Notes: generated from the sequence alone by a model not told the origin. 64,000 nucleotides of DNA from Pantoea sp. IMH (GCF_000599885.1 NZ_JFGT01000006.1:682001-746000), one strand, 5' to 3'; shown: positions 37,028 through 46,847, counted from the first letter of the stretch. A program made the numbers and translations.

Positions 37028-38482
37028 GTGGCTAAAACATTTTTACGCAGCGGAAGTCTGGATGCTGTTCTCGCCCTTGGCGTGAACGGACAGCCTGTTT
37101 TTCTGTCAGCACTTCAGTTGCGCGAAACGCTGCGCCTGAGAAAGCAGCAGCAGATAGCGGATTGCCTGGCGATCCCGCAGCCCAATGACGCGGGCGATCG
37201 TCTGGACTGGTATGCGCCCGTTTCCGGGAAAGTCACCTCCTGGGCCGCCGCCGATGAGAGCATCCGCAGCCATGCGCTGAGTCAGCTGGAAGCCTGTCAA
37301 CAGGCGGTGGCTGAGATTTGCCAGCGTGCAAAACACGCGGATAAACCGGGCCAGAAACTGTTCGGCGCGCTACTGGCAAAAGCCATCCAGTTTCCTGACC
37401 GTAATTTTGTCTATCTGGTCGGCGGCAAGCCGGTCATTACCTTCTGGGGCTTTGTCAGCCTCGATAAAAAGCATGCCGACGCGCTCGACTCTCTGCGTGA
37501 GACGCTCACTGTGGAACCGCCGCTGACGTTATCGAAGCTTGCCGAGCCCGATGAACCGCTGGTACCGGCGCCCGCTCCGGTCACGCCGACTGTTGCTGTC
37601 GTTGCGGCCGCCGCACCTGTGGCAGCAGAAGCGATCCCGCTTCCCCAACCGGAACCTGAACCTCAGCCTGCGACAGAACAAGCCAAACCAGTGGTCTCAG
37701 CACCAGCAGTTGCGACAAAACCGATCAAGACGGCCCTGCTTCGCTATGGCTGGGCATTACCGGCAGCGGCACTGCTCATTACCTTTGGCATTCAGTTAAA
37801 AGGCTGTACGCCACAGGAGGCTGCGACGCCATCCGCGACGGAAACCAGCAAGCCTGTTACAGCCCCAGCCGCTCCGGTAGAAAAACCCGCTGCGCCTGAT
37901 GTAACGAAGCCCGTTGAAGCAGAGAAGAGACCAGTCACGCCTGAAGTGGCCCCTCCTGCCGATCCTGTAACGGCACCTGATACGGCCCTGCCTGTTGCGC
38001 CCGCTCAGGTAGCCCCAGTGAAAGAAGAAGCGCCCGCGGCTGAACCCGCAGCAGAAGAGGCTAAGCTGGCTGAAACAGTGCCTGATAAACCGGTCGCGGC
38101 GGACGATCTGGTTATGCCTTCGCTCTCGGTGAAACTCGGATCGACCAAATTCCTTGACGGCAAATGGCGCGTCATTGTGCACATTAAAAACCCGTTGACC
38201 GGCAAGCCGCCGAGCCTGCGTTATCAGTTTAAAAATGGCAAAGGGCTGGCCAGAATGACCCAGGGGAATGGCAGTGAGTGCCGCGTTACCGTCTATGCTG
38301 GACTGATGCAGTCCGGCAACCTGGTAATCAACAGCCGCACCACAGCAAAATGCAGCGACGGATCGCGCTACAAGATGCCTGAGCTGGTTTGCTCACAAGG
38401 GGCCAGCGGCCCGGCAGAGTGTAACGGCGTTTATAATGCCGATACGGTGATACCGATGACGATGAAGCGCGAGAGTAAATGA
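37028..38482 (+). CDS. srfA: SrfA-like membrane protein
   Basis: This 484-residue protein has an N-terminal cytoplasmic part (to about 165), a Pro/Ala-rich stretch, one membrane segment (about 240-257, YGWALPAAALLITFGIQLKG), a second long Pro/Ala/Glu-rich linker and a compact C-terminal domain (about 365-480) rich in cysteines. The start is GTG 37028, the only plausible one. It heads the srfA-srfB-srfC unit, with 4-bp overlaps throughout. In Salmonella srfABC was named as SsrB-regulated and also reported as part of the flagellar regulon; a toxin role is described in Xenorhabdus. The function here is not known. Confidence 0.85.
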   Translation: MAKTFLRSGSLDAVLALGVNGQPVFLSALQLRETLRLRKQQQIADCLAIPQPNDAGDRLDWYAPVSGKVTSWAAADESIRSHALSQLEACQQAVAEICQRAKHADKPGQKLFGALLAKAIQFPDRNFVYLVGGKPVITFWGFVSLDKKHADALDSLRETLTVEPPLTLSKLAEPDEPLVPAPAPVTPTVAVVAAAAPVAAEAIPLPQPEPEPQPATEQAKPVVSAPAVATKPIKTALLRYGWALPAAALLITFGIQLKGCTPQEAATPSATETSKPVTAPAAPVEKPAAPDVTKPVEAEKRPVTPEVAPPADPVTAPDTALPVAPAQVAPVKEEAPAAEPAAEEAKLAETVPDKPVAADDLVMPSLSVKLGSTKFLDGKWRVIVHIKNPLTGKPPSLRYQFKNGKGLARMTQGNGSECRVTVYAGLMQSGNLVINSRTTAKCSDGSRYKMPELVCSQGASGPAECNGVYNADTVIPMTMKRESK

Positions 38483-41469
38483 TGATGCTGGCGACTATCG
38501 CTGATTTTAAACCGAATATGACGCTGATTCAGAACAGCGGCATTCAGTTCCTTGATTTTGCTCTGACGCCACGTCTGGACGCCGACCTGCCGGGGACATT
38601 TGTGCGCCAGACGGCCAATGGCCCGCTGCTGCGTCTGAATTACAACGCGCAGAGCGGTAAATATCTGCTGCCTGCCGTCGCGGGTAGCCTGCCCGAAGTG
38701 GTCAAGCCGGAGTTCAGCTTTCCGCTTGAGCAGTCGCTCCGTCTGCTGAACGGCGTCTGGCTGCCGCTGCCCTTTTTCCGGTTTAATCCACCGCGCACCT
38801 TTATCGGTGGCCCCGATAACTGGGCGCGCGTGCAGATTATCGCCCTTGATAAACCCGACCAGAACGGCAAAACCCACCGTATCTGCCTGGCGTTTGAAAC
38901 ACGTGTCTGGCCGGAAGGCGAAGACGAATCACTGGCGCTGAATGAAAGCGACGTTAAAAACGGCGTCAGCTTTGCGCTGGCGCACGGCAGTGAAGAGCTG
39001 GGCGAATTCCTTGACCACACCTGGATCGACGGCTGGCTGAGGGAAGTATTCAGTCAGCAGGTGGCGCTCGTTGAGCATCGCCCGCAGGTCAATGTGCGCA
39101 GCGCGCTACGTGAATTTGAGTATCAGGCGCACTACCTGAATATCCTGCATCTGCTGGGAAACCAGCTCTCGCTGCCGGAATTAAAAATCAGTGCCGCCAC
39201 GCTTCAGGAGCCAGCCATTCCCGTCGACCTTATCCTTGACGTCGGTAACTCGCACACCTGCGGGATTATGGTGGAAGATCATGTGGACGACCATCAGGGT
39301 CTGAAACATACCTATGAGTTGCATCTGCGTAACCTCAGCGAGCCGCATAAGCTGTATAACGAGCTTTTTGAGAGCCGCGTGGAGTTTGCTCAGGCCAGCT
39401 TCGGCAAGCAGAACTTTTCGATGGAGAGCGGACGTGATGACGCCTTTATCTGGCCTTCGCTGACCCGCGTGGGCCGGGAAGCGAGCCAGTTGGCGCTGCA
39501 ACGGCTGGGGACCGAAGGCGCCACCGGCATTTCCAGCCCACGTCGCTATTTGTGGGATGAAGAGAGCTACACGCCGGGCTGGCGCTTCAGCCGCACGGCG
39601 GGAAATGCTGCCGTTGAGCCGCTGGCTATCGCCCGCCCGTTGATGAATCTGGTGAACGATGAGGGCGAACCGCTCTACAACCAGCCGCTGGAAGAACGTC
39701 TTCCGGTCTTCTCGCCGCAGTACAGCCGCAGTTCCGTGATGAGCTTTATGCTCTCTGAGCTGCTGGCGCAGGCACTGATGCAGATGAACAGCCTGGTCCA
39801 GCGGCAAAAGATGCTACACAGCAATGCACCGCGTCAGCTGCGCAATATCATCCTGACGCTGCCTTCGGCAATGCCGAAGCCTGAGCGCGAAATTTTCCGC
39901 CGTCGTATGCAGGAGGCGATCGCGCTGATCTGGAAAGCGATGGGCTGGCATCCGGCTGATGACGATTTCAGCAGTGCGAAAGACAAAGCGAAAAGCCTGG
40001 TGCCCGTGCCTGAGGTGCAGATGGAGTGGGATGAAGCTACCTGTGGTCAGATGGTTTATCTCTACAATGAGACGCAGGTTAATTTCGGTGGCCGCGCTGA
40101 AGACTTTTTCATCAGTATGGCCCGGCCCGATCGCGCCCGCGCTGCGGATGAGCCCGTAGGAAAAACGCTGCGTATCGCCTCTATTGACATTGGTGGCGGG
40201 ACGACAGACCTGGCGATTACCCAGTACCGCCTGGATGATGGCGTCGGCAATAATGTCAAAATCATGCCCCGGCTGCTGTTCAGGGAAGGCTTTAAACAGG
40301 CCGGGGACGATATTCTGCTCGATGTGATCCAGCTTTACGTTCTGCCCGCGCTACAGGCAGCGTTCAAGCAGGCTGGCATTGCGAATCCGGAAGGTGTGAT
40401 GACCCGTCTGTTTGGCCACGAAGGTCGTCTTGATGGTCATTCCACGCTGCGCCAGCAGGTTACCCTGCAAATCTTTATTCCTGTCGGCCAGGCGATTCTG
40501 GAGGCGTATGAAAGCTTCGACCCGCTTGAGCTGAATGCCGAGGTGGATGGCCGGTTTGCAGAGCTGCTGGCGCAAAAACCTACGCAGAAACTGCTCGACT
40601 ATATCAACCGGGAAATTCAGCGTGAGCTGCCGGGCGAGGCTGACGCGTTCGATATTATGCGCGTGCCGCTGGTGGTGAAGCTGAGTAAGCTGCATGCCGA
40701 GTTTCTCTCGCCGCGCATGAATATTACCCACAGCCTGCGCTCGATGTCAGAAGTCGTGGCGGTTTACGACTGTGACGTGCTGCTGCTGACTGGCCGCCCT
40801 TCCCGTTTCCCTGGGGTGCAGGCGCTGTTCCGTCATCTGCAACCGCTGCCGGTCAGCCGGATTCTTTCACTGGACGGCTACCACACCAACGACTGGTATC
40901 CGTTCAATAAACAAGGCCGGATTGAGAACCCGAAATCGACGGCAGCGGTCGGTGCTATGCTCTGTTTGCTGTCGCTGGATCTTCGCCTCGCCAACTTCTG
41001 GTTTAAAGCGGGCGATTTCCAGCCCTATTCCACCATCCGTTATCTGGGCATGCTGGACAGCAATGGCGCGCTGAGCAGTGAAAACGTCTGGTATGCAGAT
41101 ATCGACCTGGATGCTGACGATTTCAGTCTGGATGCGCGGGCACGTTTTCAGGTGCGCGGCGCGTTGACGCTCGGCTTCCGTCAGCTTGATAACGATCGCT
41201 GGCCAGCCTCGCCGCTTTACACGCTGTCGATCGCCGATCCGCTGCTGGCACGCAGCGTTGCCGGCGATAAGGTATTAAAAATCAAACTGGCCGTGGTGAA
41301 AACGCGCGGTGAATTCGGGCCAGAGCGCTTTGACATTGCGGAGGCTTCGCTGGATGACGGCACGCGAGTTCCGCTGGAACATCTGAAGCTGAAGCTGAAC
41401 ACGCTCGCCAGCAGCGGGTCGGGATTAACGCATTACTGGATCGACAGTGGGAGCGTCTACAAGAAATGA
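38479..41469 (+). CDS. srfB: SrfB-like Hsp70/actin-fold ATPase
   Basis: This 996-residue cytoplasmic protein contains both phosphate-binding motifs of the actin/Hsp70 ATPase superfamily: LILDVGNSHTCGIMVED (about residues 251-267) and IASIDIGGGTTDLAITQY (about 565-582). An adenosine-like motif VLLLTGRPSRFPGVQALF lies near 770. It therefore probably binds ATP and works as a large chaperone-like or scaffold ATPase with SrfA and SrfC. Start ATG 38479 overlaps the srfA stop (ATGA), and its end overlaps srfC likewise, so the three proteins are made together. Confidence 0.88.
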   Translation: MMMLATIADFKPNMTLIQNSGIQFLDFALTPRLDADLPGTFVRQTANGPLLRLNYNAQSGKYLLPAVAGSLPEVVKPEFSFPLEQSLRLLNGVWLPLPFFRFNPPRTFIGGPDNWARVQIIALDKPDQNGKTHRICLAFETRVWPEGEDESLALNESDVKNGVSFALAHGSEELGEFLDHTWIDGWLREVFSQQVALVEHRPQVNVRSALREFEYQAHYLNILHLLGNQLSLPELKISAATLQEPAIPVDLILDVGNSHTCGIMVEDHVDDHQGLKHTYELHLRNLSEPHKLYNELFESRVEFAQASFGKQNFSMESGRDDAFIWPSLTRVGREASQLALQRLGTEGATGISSPRRYLWDEESYTPGWRFSRTAGNAAVEPLAIARPLMNLVNDEGEPLYNQPLEERLPVFSPQYSRSSVMSFMLSELLAQALMQMNSLVQRQKMLHSNAPRQLRNIILTLPSAMPKPEREIFRRRMQEAIALIWKAMGWHPADDDFSSAKDKAKSLVPVPEVQMEWDEATCGQMVYLYNETQVNFGGRAEDFFISMARPDRARAADEPVGKTLRIASIDIGGGTTDLAITQYRLDDGVGNNVKIMPRLLFREGFKQAGDDILLDVIQLYVLPALQAAFKQAGIANPEGVMTRLFGHEGRLDGHSTLRQQVTLQIFIPVGQAILEAYESFDPLELNAEVDGRFAELLAQKPTQKLLDYINREIQRELPGEADAFDIMRVPLVVKLSKLHAEFLSPRMNITHSLRSMSEVVAVYDCDVLLLTGRPSRFPGVQALFRHLQPLPVSRILSLDGYHTNDWYPFNKQGRIENPKSTAAVGAMLCLLSLDLRLANFWFKAGDFQPYSTIRYLGMLDSNGALSSENVWYADIDLDADDFSLDARARFQVRGALTLGFRQLDNDRWPASPLYTLSIADPLLARSVAGDKVLKIKLAVVKTRGEFGPERFDIAEASLDDGTRVPLEHLKLKLNTLASSGSGLTHYWIDSGSVYKK

Positions 41470-43859
41470 AACCGTTAACGCCTAAACAGTTGTCGGGACA
41501 GATCGGCAAAAAACTGGATGCCGTACTCAAAGGTATCGATCGTTCGGTCGAGTGGCTTGACGGCGCCAGGACAACCTCACCCCGCCTCGACCTGGAGGCT
41601 GACCGGCTCAGCGTGAGGCTGCGGCGGCAGCGTAACCGGGCCGCACACCTCAGCGAAGCGGCAGGTAAAGAGCCAGCGATCGGTTTCTTCGGCCTCTCTC
41701 AGGCGGGAAAGTCATGGCTGATCAACGCGCTGGCCGCCAGCGATAAAGGCCGCCTGGAGATTGCCCTGGGCACGGCTACCTTCGACTATGCCCAGCTGAA
41801 CCCACAGCAGCAGACAGCGACCATGGTGATGCGCTTCACCGGTCAGCAGGTCCGGATGGATAACGACTGGCCGGTCAGACTGGCATTGTTGAGCGAGGCG
41901 GAGCTGGTGACCATTCTTGCCGGCGTCTGGCGCGCTCGCGCCGGGGAAAATCCGCCAGCACTGGATGAGCAGCAGCTTGCCGAACGCCTGAAAACGGTAT
42001 CGATGTATCGTCAGCCGGAAGAGACGGACGGCATGCACTGTAACGAGGTGGTGGCGTTGTGGGATCGTCTTGCTGCTCTGCCATTGCCTAACGCCAAAGC
42101 GCTGGATTCCCATTTCTGGCCGCGCGCGATTGAACTGGCGCCTTCGCTCGCCGTTGACGATCGCGCCCGGCTGTTTTCTCTCCTCTGGGGAGAAGACCGT
42201 GAGCTCAGCGCGTTGTATCGTCAGCTGGCGCATGTACTGCACCACGTTTCCGGCGCCGCCACCCTGCTTGCGCCGCTGTCAGTGCTGGATGACGCCTCGC
42301 TAAGCATACTTAACGACAATGGCCTGCGGTACTTTAACGCGTCAGCCGATCGGGTCATCCAGGTGGTTCCTCAGCAGAACGGTCGGGCGCTTAAACCCGT
42401 CAACCTGGCGTTGAGTGAACTGACGCTGCTGGCGCGTGAAGTGCAGCTGCCACTTTACAGCGCCCCGCGCGAAACGATGTTTGAACAGGTCGATCTCCTT
42501 GATTATCCGGGCTTTGAAAATCCGGCGCTTCTGCCTGATGACCTGCAGCACGAACTGGCGCTGGCCTTTCTCACTGCCAAACGCCCTTTGCTGTTAACCC
42601 GCGCTGCCGAGCATCAGGATGTGGATCGTCTGATGGTCTGTAGTGCTGCCGGTACACGTCACGATACGCGGGCCGTCGGGCGGGTGCTGGACAGCTGGGT
42701 TAAGCAAACCCAGGGAGAAAACAGCCAGGTGCGCAGTCGCCGCAAGCCGGGCTTGATCTGGGCGCTGACGCCATTCGATCAGCGCATCACCCAGGGACAC
42801 AATTATGATGCCGCCGTCCAGCGCTACGTGGGAAACCCCGGTGATGCCTGGGGACTGATGCTGACCATGGATGATAAAGGCGTACGGCGTATGGCGGGTT
42901 GGCTGATGACGGAAGTGCAGCGGGAAAGCAAACTGGCGCGCCTCCAGCAACAGCTTGATGAGATGCGCCGTGAACTGAGCGATAACCTACTGGGCCGCTG
43001 GTATCTGGCTTCCGAACAGGAAGAGCCGGCGGCCCGACTGCATATCGCTGAAAGTCTGTTGAAGGCGCTGCAGTCACGTACCGGCGTACATGGTGAACTG
43101 CTTGAACGTCTGCTTCCTTCGCGTGAAACGCTACGCCATCTGTTCCTGCAGCGCAGAATTAAGGGCGATCGACCGCTCACTGAAGAGTTTGCGCTGAGTG
43201 AAGACGATCCTTTTGGCATTGGCGTGAGTATAGATCTGCTGAGCGATGAGCCGCTTTCCGGCCTGCTGACGCCGGAAGAGCATCTCCCCGCCACCGAAGA
43301 GCTTGAGGCGGAGTATGCGCAGCAGGTCTATCGCCACTGGATAAACACGCTTCGTTTGTTGCCGGACAATGGTGCGCTGCTTGAGCTGTTAGGTATCAGT
43401 AAACCGACGCTGGAGATGCTGACGGAGGAACTGGTGACCGCCAGTATCCGGCTCGACACTGAGGGCGCACTGGTGAAAATGCTGAGCGATCCTGATGCGG
43501 GCGGCGTGCCTGCGGAGATGATTGCTGACCGTCAGGTTTCCCGTGCGCTGAGCGTGCTGGGCGATTTTGTTGCCTGGCTGGGCTTCCAGCACTTGCCGGA
43601 AGCCCAGCGCCCGGAAAGTAAGATCAACCGCGGCCAGAAGATTTTCGCCAAACCGGAAACCCAGACCGCCAGCCTTGGCCCCGGCCAGCGGCTGACCCGC
43701 CTGGCGCTGAAGCCCAACAATCATGCCGCCTTTTATATCTATGACTGGCTGGTCGGGCTGAATGAGATGATCCTGCTGAACGCAGGCTATTCCGCGGCGC
43801 GGGAGATTGATAGCGGGCATCGTGAACAGCTGGCGGCGATCCTCAAGCAGTTTCGCTAA
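41466..43859 (+). CDS. srfC: SrfC-like dynamin-type GTPase
   Basis: This 797-residue protein has a P-loop at GFFGLSQAGKSWLINAL (GLSQAGKS at residues 76-83) and a second nucleotide motif at DLLDYPGFENP (about 343-353), the arrangement of large GTPases of the dynamin/GBP type. No membrane segment is evident. It is the last gene of srfABC, followed directly by a strong terminator. The combination of a membrane protein, an Hsp70-like ATPase and a large GTPase suggests a membrane-linked machine, but its activity is unproven. Confidence 0.87.
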   Translation: MKPLTPKQLSGQIGKKLDAVLKGIDRSVEWLDGARTTSPRLDLEADRLSVRLRRQRNRAAHLSEAAGKEPAIGFFGLSQAGKSWLINALAASDKGRLEIALGTATFDYAQLNPQQQTATMVMRFTGQQVRMDNDWPVRLALLSEAELVTILAGVWRARAGENPPALDEQQLAERLKTVSMYRQPEETDGMHCNEVVALWDRLAALPLPNAKALDSHFWPRAIELAPSLAVDDRARLFSLLWGEDRELSALYRQLAHVLHHVSGAATLLAPLSVLDDASLSILNDNGLRYFNASADRVIQVVPQQNGRALKPVNLALSELTLLAREVQLPLYSAPRETMFEQVDLLDYPGFENPALLPDDLQHELALAFLTAKRPLLLTRAAEHQDVDRLMVCSAAGTRHDTRAVGRVLDSWVKQTQGENSQVRSRRKPGLIWALTPFDQRITQGHNYDAAVQRYVGNPGDAWGLMLTMDDKGVRRMAGWLMTEVQRESKLARLQQQLDEMRRELSDNLLGRWYLASEQEEPAARLHIAESLLKALQSRTGVHGELLERLLPSRETLRHLFLQRRIKGDRPLTEEFALSEDDPFGIGVSIDLLSDEPLSGLLTPEEHLPATEELEAEYAQQVYRHWINTLRLLPDNGALLELLGISKPTLEMLTEELVTASIRLDTEGALVKMLSDPDAGGVPAEMIADRQVSRALSVLGDFVAWLGFQHLPEAQRPESKINRGQKIFAKPETQTASLGPGQRLTRLALKPNNHAAFYIYDWLVGLNEMILLNAGYSAAREIDSGHREQLAAILKQFR

Positions 43860-43875
43860 CCACCAGCTCAAAAAT

Positions 43876-43900
43876 AGCGGCCATGTGCCGCTGTTTTTTT
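43876..43900 (+). terminator. Terminator of srfABC
   Basis: AGCGGC-CATGT-GCCGCT (43876-43892) followed by G and seven T is a clear rho-independent terminator, 17 bases past the srfC stop. Confidence 0.9.
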
Positions 43901-44168
43901 AGTTAATACGCAACGCTAAAAGCCCAGCCAGCGCCGCTTCCGCTTCCCGCATCACCGCAATTATGCGACTGAACTGGGCAGGTTCTTCATGCTGTTGCAG
44001 ATGGCGGAGCGTTATGCGCGCCGGTAGCGCAATCATCCCGGTCAGCGCATCCCAGAGGGCGTCGAGATTGGCGCCAAATTCCATTTCAAGATCGAATGCA
44101 CAGGCAAACTGCTGATAAAAATCACCGGTGTCCTTTACCGTTCTGAAATCGATCGTTACGCATTTCAT
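43899..44168 (-). CDS. Barstar-family ribonuclease inhibitor
   Basis: This 89-residue protein starts at ATG 44168 (MKCVTIDFRTVKDTGDFYQQ); a longer open frame upstream is the shadow of the RNase gene. The barstar pattern is clear: FACAFDLEMEFGANLDALWD holds the helix and loop that block the barnase active site (barstar Asp35 region: FGANLDALWDALTG). It starts one base after the RNase stop, the usual order for this pair. It protects the cell from any RNase that remains in the cytoplasm. Confidence 0.92.
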   Translation of the reverse strand: MKCVTIDFRTVKDTGDFYQQFACAFDLEMEFGANLDALWDALTGMIALPARITLRHLQQHEEPAQFSRIIAVMREAEAALAGLLALRIN

Positions 44169-44169
44169 C

Positions 44170-44613
44170 TTATTCAACCCTCTCAAGATGGCGATAGTGA
44201 TCGCGGGAGAGATAGATAAGCCCGTCGCTGGAGTAAAGCAGCCGTTCGCTGCCCCGCCTTCCGCAACGGTAATTGACGTCCGCCTCAAACCACTTCCGGC
44301 CCTGACTGTTGGGAAGCTGGTTTTCGCGGTTATAGAAGCGATCGCCGCCGATCGCCCTCCCGGGCAGAACGTCGCAAAGGTTTCCCTTTTCCGGTTGCCA
44401 TCCGCGCTGCCTCGCCGCCGTCTTTTTAATATAGTAAGGCGGCAAACGCTGCTGCTGTTGCAGATAGCGGATAACTCCATCCTGACGCGTCAGCTCAGTA
44501 ATATTGCCGTTCTCGCGGCTATCCTGTGTCGGCGCATCAGGCGTCGTTTTACGCAGGCCCGTATAGGTAGCGACAACAGCAACTAAGAGGGCAATAATCA
44601 GTTTTTTGTTCAT
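44170..44613 (-). CDS. Secreted barnase-type ribonuclease
   Basis: This 147-residue protein begins with a signal peptide (MNKKLIIALLVAVVATYTGL; start 44613 preferred over 44631). The catalytic domain follows the barnase pattern closely: WFEADVNYRCG carries the general base Glu, SERLLYSSDGLIY the catalytic Arg, and SRDHYRHLERVE the catalytic His. Barnase-type enzymes cut RNA after guanosine. The inhibitor gene follows directly. It may serve RNA scavenging or competition outside the cytoplasm. Confidence 0.92.
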   Translation of the reverse strand: MNKKLIIALLVAVVATYTGLRKTTPDAPTQDSRENGNITELTRQDGVIRYLQQQQRLPPYYIKKTAARQRGWQPEKGNLCDVLPGRAIGGDRFYNRENQLPNSQGRKWFEADVNYRCGRRGSERLLYSSDGLIYLSRDHYRHLERVE

Positions 44614-44668
44614 AACGAATCCTGTGCGCAAATCAGACGGACGTCGTCACTGACGCACGCAAGTCTCC

Positions 44669-45631
44669 TTATCCCTGCAATACCATATCCATCACCAGCA
44701 TCAGCACCGGTGTGGTCAGCGCCGAAAAAATCGTGGAGAGCAGCATGCTGGAGGCTGTCGGGCCGGTCAGCGCATTAAACTGACGTGACATCAGATAGAC
44801 GTTAATGCCCATCGACATCGAGGCAAGCAGCACCACTACCTTACTTTCCAGCGGCGGTAAACCAAGCAGCCACGCCAGTCCCCAGACCACCAGCGGCTGT
44901 ATAATAAGTTTGAGCAGGCAGATGGCGTAGCTTTCCCTCATCCCTTCTTTCATTTTGTAGGCCGCAAGGGACATACCCAGCGTCAGTAGCGCCAGCGGGA
45001 CGGCCATCTGGCCTAACATCGTTAGCGGATCATCAACGATGCCCGGCAGAGAAAACCCTGAAAAGCTGAACAGCGTACCCGCCAGAATGGCAACGATCAG
45101 CGGATTACGCAGCACGCCCGCAGCCGTCTTACCGAAGCCTTTCAGGTTAAACGCGCCGTGCCTGGCCCACTCCACCGACACGGTGGCCAGCGTCCACAGG
45201 ATCAATCCGTTAAAGACCAGCACCAGCGCCACGGCGGGAATGGCCGCTTCGCCCAGCATCACGGTGGCAATCGGCAGTCCGATCATCACGTTATTGGAAA
45301 AAATACCGCCCAGCGCGAACACCGATCCCGCAATGCCGTCCAGTTTAAATACCCGGGCGGCGATAACGCGGCCAATAACGAACACGATAAGGCAGCCGCC
45401 AAAAAACGCGAGCAGCAGGCGCGCGTCGACCGGCGGGCTTTCGCTGAAACGGCTCATCAGACGGAACAGCATAGCGGGCAGCGCAATCTTAAACACCAGG
45501 CGGTTCAGGGCCTCGCAGACGCTGTCAGGCCATCTTCGCCAGCGCACCAGCAGCCAGCCCACCGCAATCAGGCTGAACAGCGGCAGGGAGAGCAGGACTT
45601 GTTGCGCTAAGGTATCGAGCAATGAAGGCAT
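44669..45631 (-). CDS. AEC-family transporter
   Basis: This 320-residue membrane protein has the ten-helix auxin efflux carrier fold. The start MPSLLDTLAQQVLLSLPLFS (45631) is chosen over the longer frame to 45664, which adds a polar tail. Motifs include FKIALPAMLFRLMSRFSE near the start and GIFSNNVMIGLPIATVMLGE, the family signature. Bacterial members move organic acids; this one's substrate is unknown. It is a single-gene unit. Confidence 0.9.
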   Translation of the reverse strand: MPSLLDTLAQQVLLSLPLFSLIAVGWLLVRWRRWPDSVCEALNRLVFKIALPAMLFRLMSRFSESPPVDARLLLAFFGGCLIVFVIGRVIAARVFKLDGIAGSVFALGGIFSNNVMIGLPIATVMLGEAAIPAVALVLVFNGLILWTLATVSVEWARHGAFNLKGFGKTAAGVLRNPLIVAILAGTLFSFSGFSLPGIVDDPLTMLGQMAVPLALLTLGMSLAAYKMKEGMRESYAICLLKLIIQPLVVWGLAWLLGLPPLESKVVVLLASMSMGINVYLMSRQFNALTGPTASSMLLSTIFSALTTPVLMLVMDMVLQG

Positions 45632-45664
45632 GGACGGCTTAATCTCACATGACGGCGGTAACAA

Positions 45665-45682
45665 AGGCCGGTAGCCCGGCCT
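45665..45682 (-). terminator. Hairpin after the AI-2E family gene
   Basis: AGGCCGG-TAGC-CCGGCCT (45665-45682) is a perfect 7-bp stem, located just past the stop of the gene at 45728. Only a few T follow on the minus strand. Confidence 0.5.
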
Positions 45683-45727
45683 GCAACAATTACCCCACTG
45701 CGCACAGTGCGCGGCAGGCCTGGCCGC

Positions 45728-46747
45728 TTAAATCAGCCTTGCGTGACGCAGTTCGCTTTTCAGATAGGCGTAGTAAACCGGCGCGGCCACCACGCCAGCC
45801 AGTCCAAAGGCGGACTCGAAAACCAGCATCGCCAGCAGAATCTCCCAGGTTTTGGCATTGATGCGGGTACCAAATATCTGCGCATTGATAAAGTATTCAA
45901 GCTTGTGCACGAGGATCAGGAATATCAGCGCAATTACGGCGGCCTCCAGCGAGATGGAAAGGCCAATCAGCACAATCACGGTATTAGAGATAAGATTGCC
46001 GATTATCGGCAGCAGCCCGGCAATAAACGTCAGTACCACCACCGTTTTGGCAAAGGGGAAATGCAGGCCGAACAGCGGCAGCACGCCAAACAGAAAGCCG
46101 CAGGTGAGGACGGTATTCACCAGCGAGACTTTGATTTGCGCGAAGACGACGTTGTGAAAGGATTCGGCCAGCAGGGTCAGCCGCTGAAGCAGTGACTGAC
46201 GGAGCGGCGCATGACTATGATCGTCGGTACTTATTCTCAGCGAGATAATGGCGCCGAGCAGCATGCCAATCAGCATGGTGGCAAAAGTATGCGCGGCAAT
46301 GCGCCCAAGAGACTGTACCACCACAAGGTGTTCGCGCAGCCAGGTAATGACCTGATGCTGCAACTCATCAATGTCCGCAGGCAGATAGCGCGTAACAACC
46401 GGGGAGAGCGTATTCTGAGCATCTTCCAGCAGCTTGCTGGCCGCGACGTGAAACGCCGCCGGGTCCCGGAAATCATGCAGCAGAAAACCGATCAGCTTGG
46501 TAATACCGAGCACCAGCGACATCACGATAATCACGGTCAGAACGAAGATGGTGATCCAGCGGGCCAGCGGGCCTTTGACCAGCCTTTCCACCCATGGCGT
46601 CAGCGCCAGAATGGTTTCATAGACGATAAACCCTGCCAGAAAGCAGGGCAGCAGGCGCAGAGGAAAGATCATAAACAGCGCGATTAGCACCAGCAGATAG
46701 CTGGCGGCTTCGCACAGACCCTGTTTGTTCAGTTGCCGCATCTCCAT
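45728..46747 (-). CDS. AI-2E family membrane protein
   Basis: This 339-residue protein has the AI-2E/PerM layout: paired helices at the start (LLVLIALFMIFPLRLLPCFL), a soluble middle segment (about residues 95-150) and a C-terminal set of helices with GLLPIIGNLISNTVIVLIGL. The family was named after the presumed autoinducer-2 exporter YdgG/TqsA, but many members transport ions or other solutes. The start MEMRQLNKQG (46747) could also be the Met two codons on. No functional claim beyond membership is justified. Confidence 0.88.
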   Translation of the reverse strand: MEMRQLNKQGLCEAASYLLVLIALFMIFPLRLLPCFLAGFIVYETILALTPWVERLVKGPLARWITIFVLTVIIVMSLVLGITKLIGFLLHDFRDPAAFHVAASKLLEDAQNTLSPVVTRYLPADIDELQHQVITWLREHLVVVQSLGRIAAHTFATMLIGMLLGAIISLRISTDDHSHAPLRQSLLQRLTLLAESFHNVVFAQIKVSLVNTVLTCGFLFGVLPLFGLHFPFAKTVVVLTFIAGLLPIIGNLISNTVIVLIGLSISLEAAVIALIFLILVHKLEYFINAQIFGTRINAKTWEILLAMLVFESAFGLAGVVAAPVYYAYLKSELRHARLI

Positions 46748-46847
46748 GCAAAATCCTGTCTGAAAGTGAAAACTTAATACAATTCAGAGAGTATACAACG
46801 CCAGCGGCAACTTTGGCGCACTTTAACAGAGTCTACTGTTGGGCAAA

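Noticed and set aside
39181..39807. 208-codon minus-strand open frame
   Set aside because: It is antisense to srfB, which has conserved ATPase motifs and overlapping neighbours.
44169..44480. Long N-terminal extension of the barstar gene
   Set aside because: It is an out-of-frame reading of the RNase gene; barstar starts at MKCVTIDF (44168).
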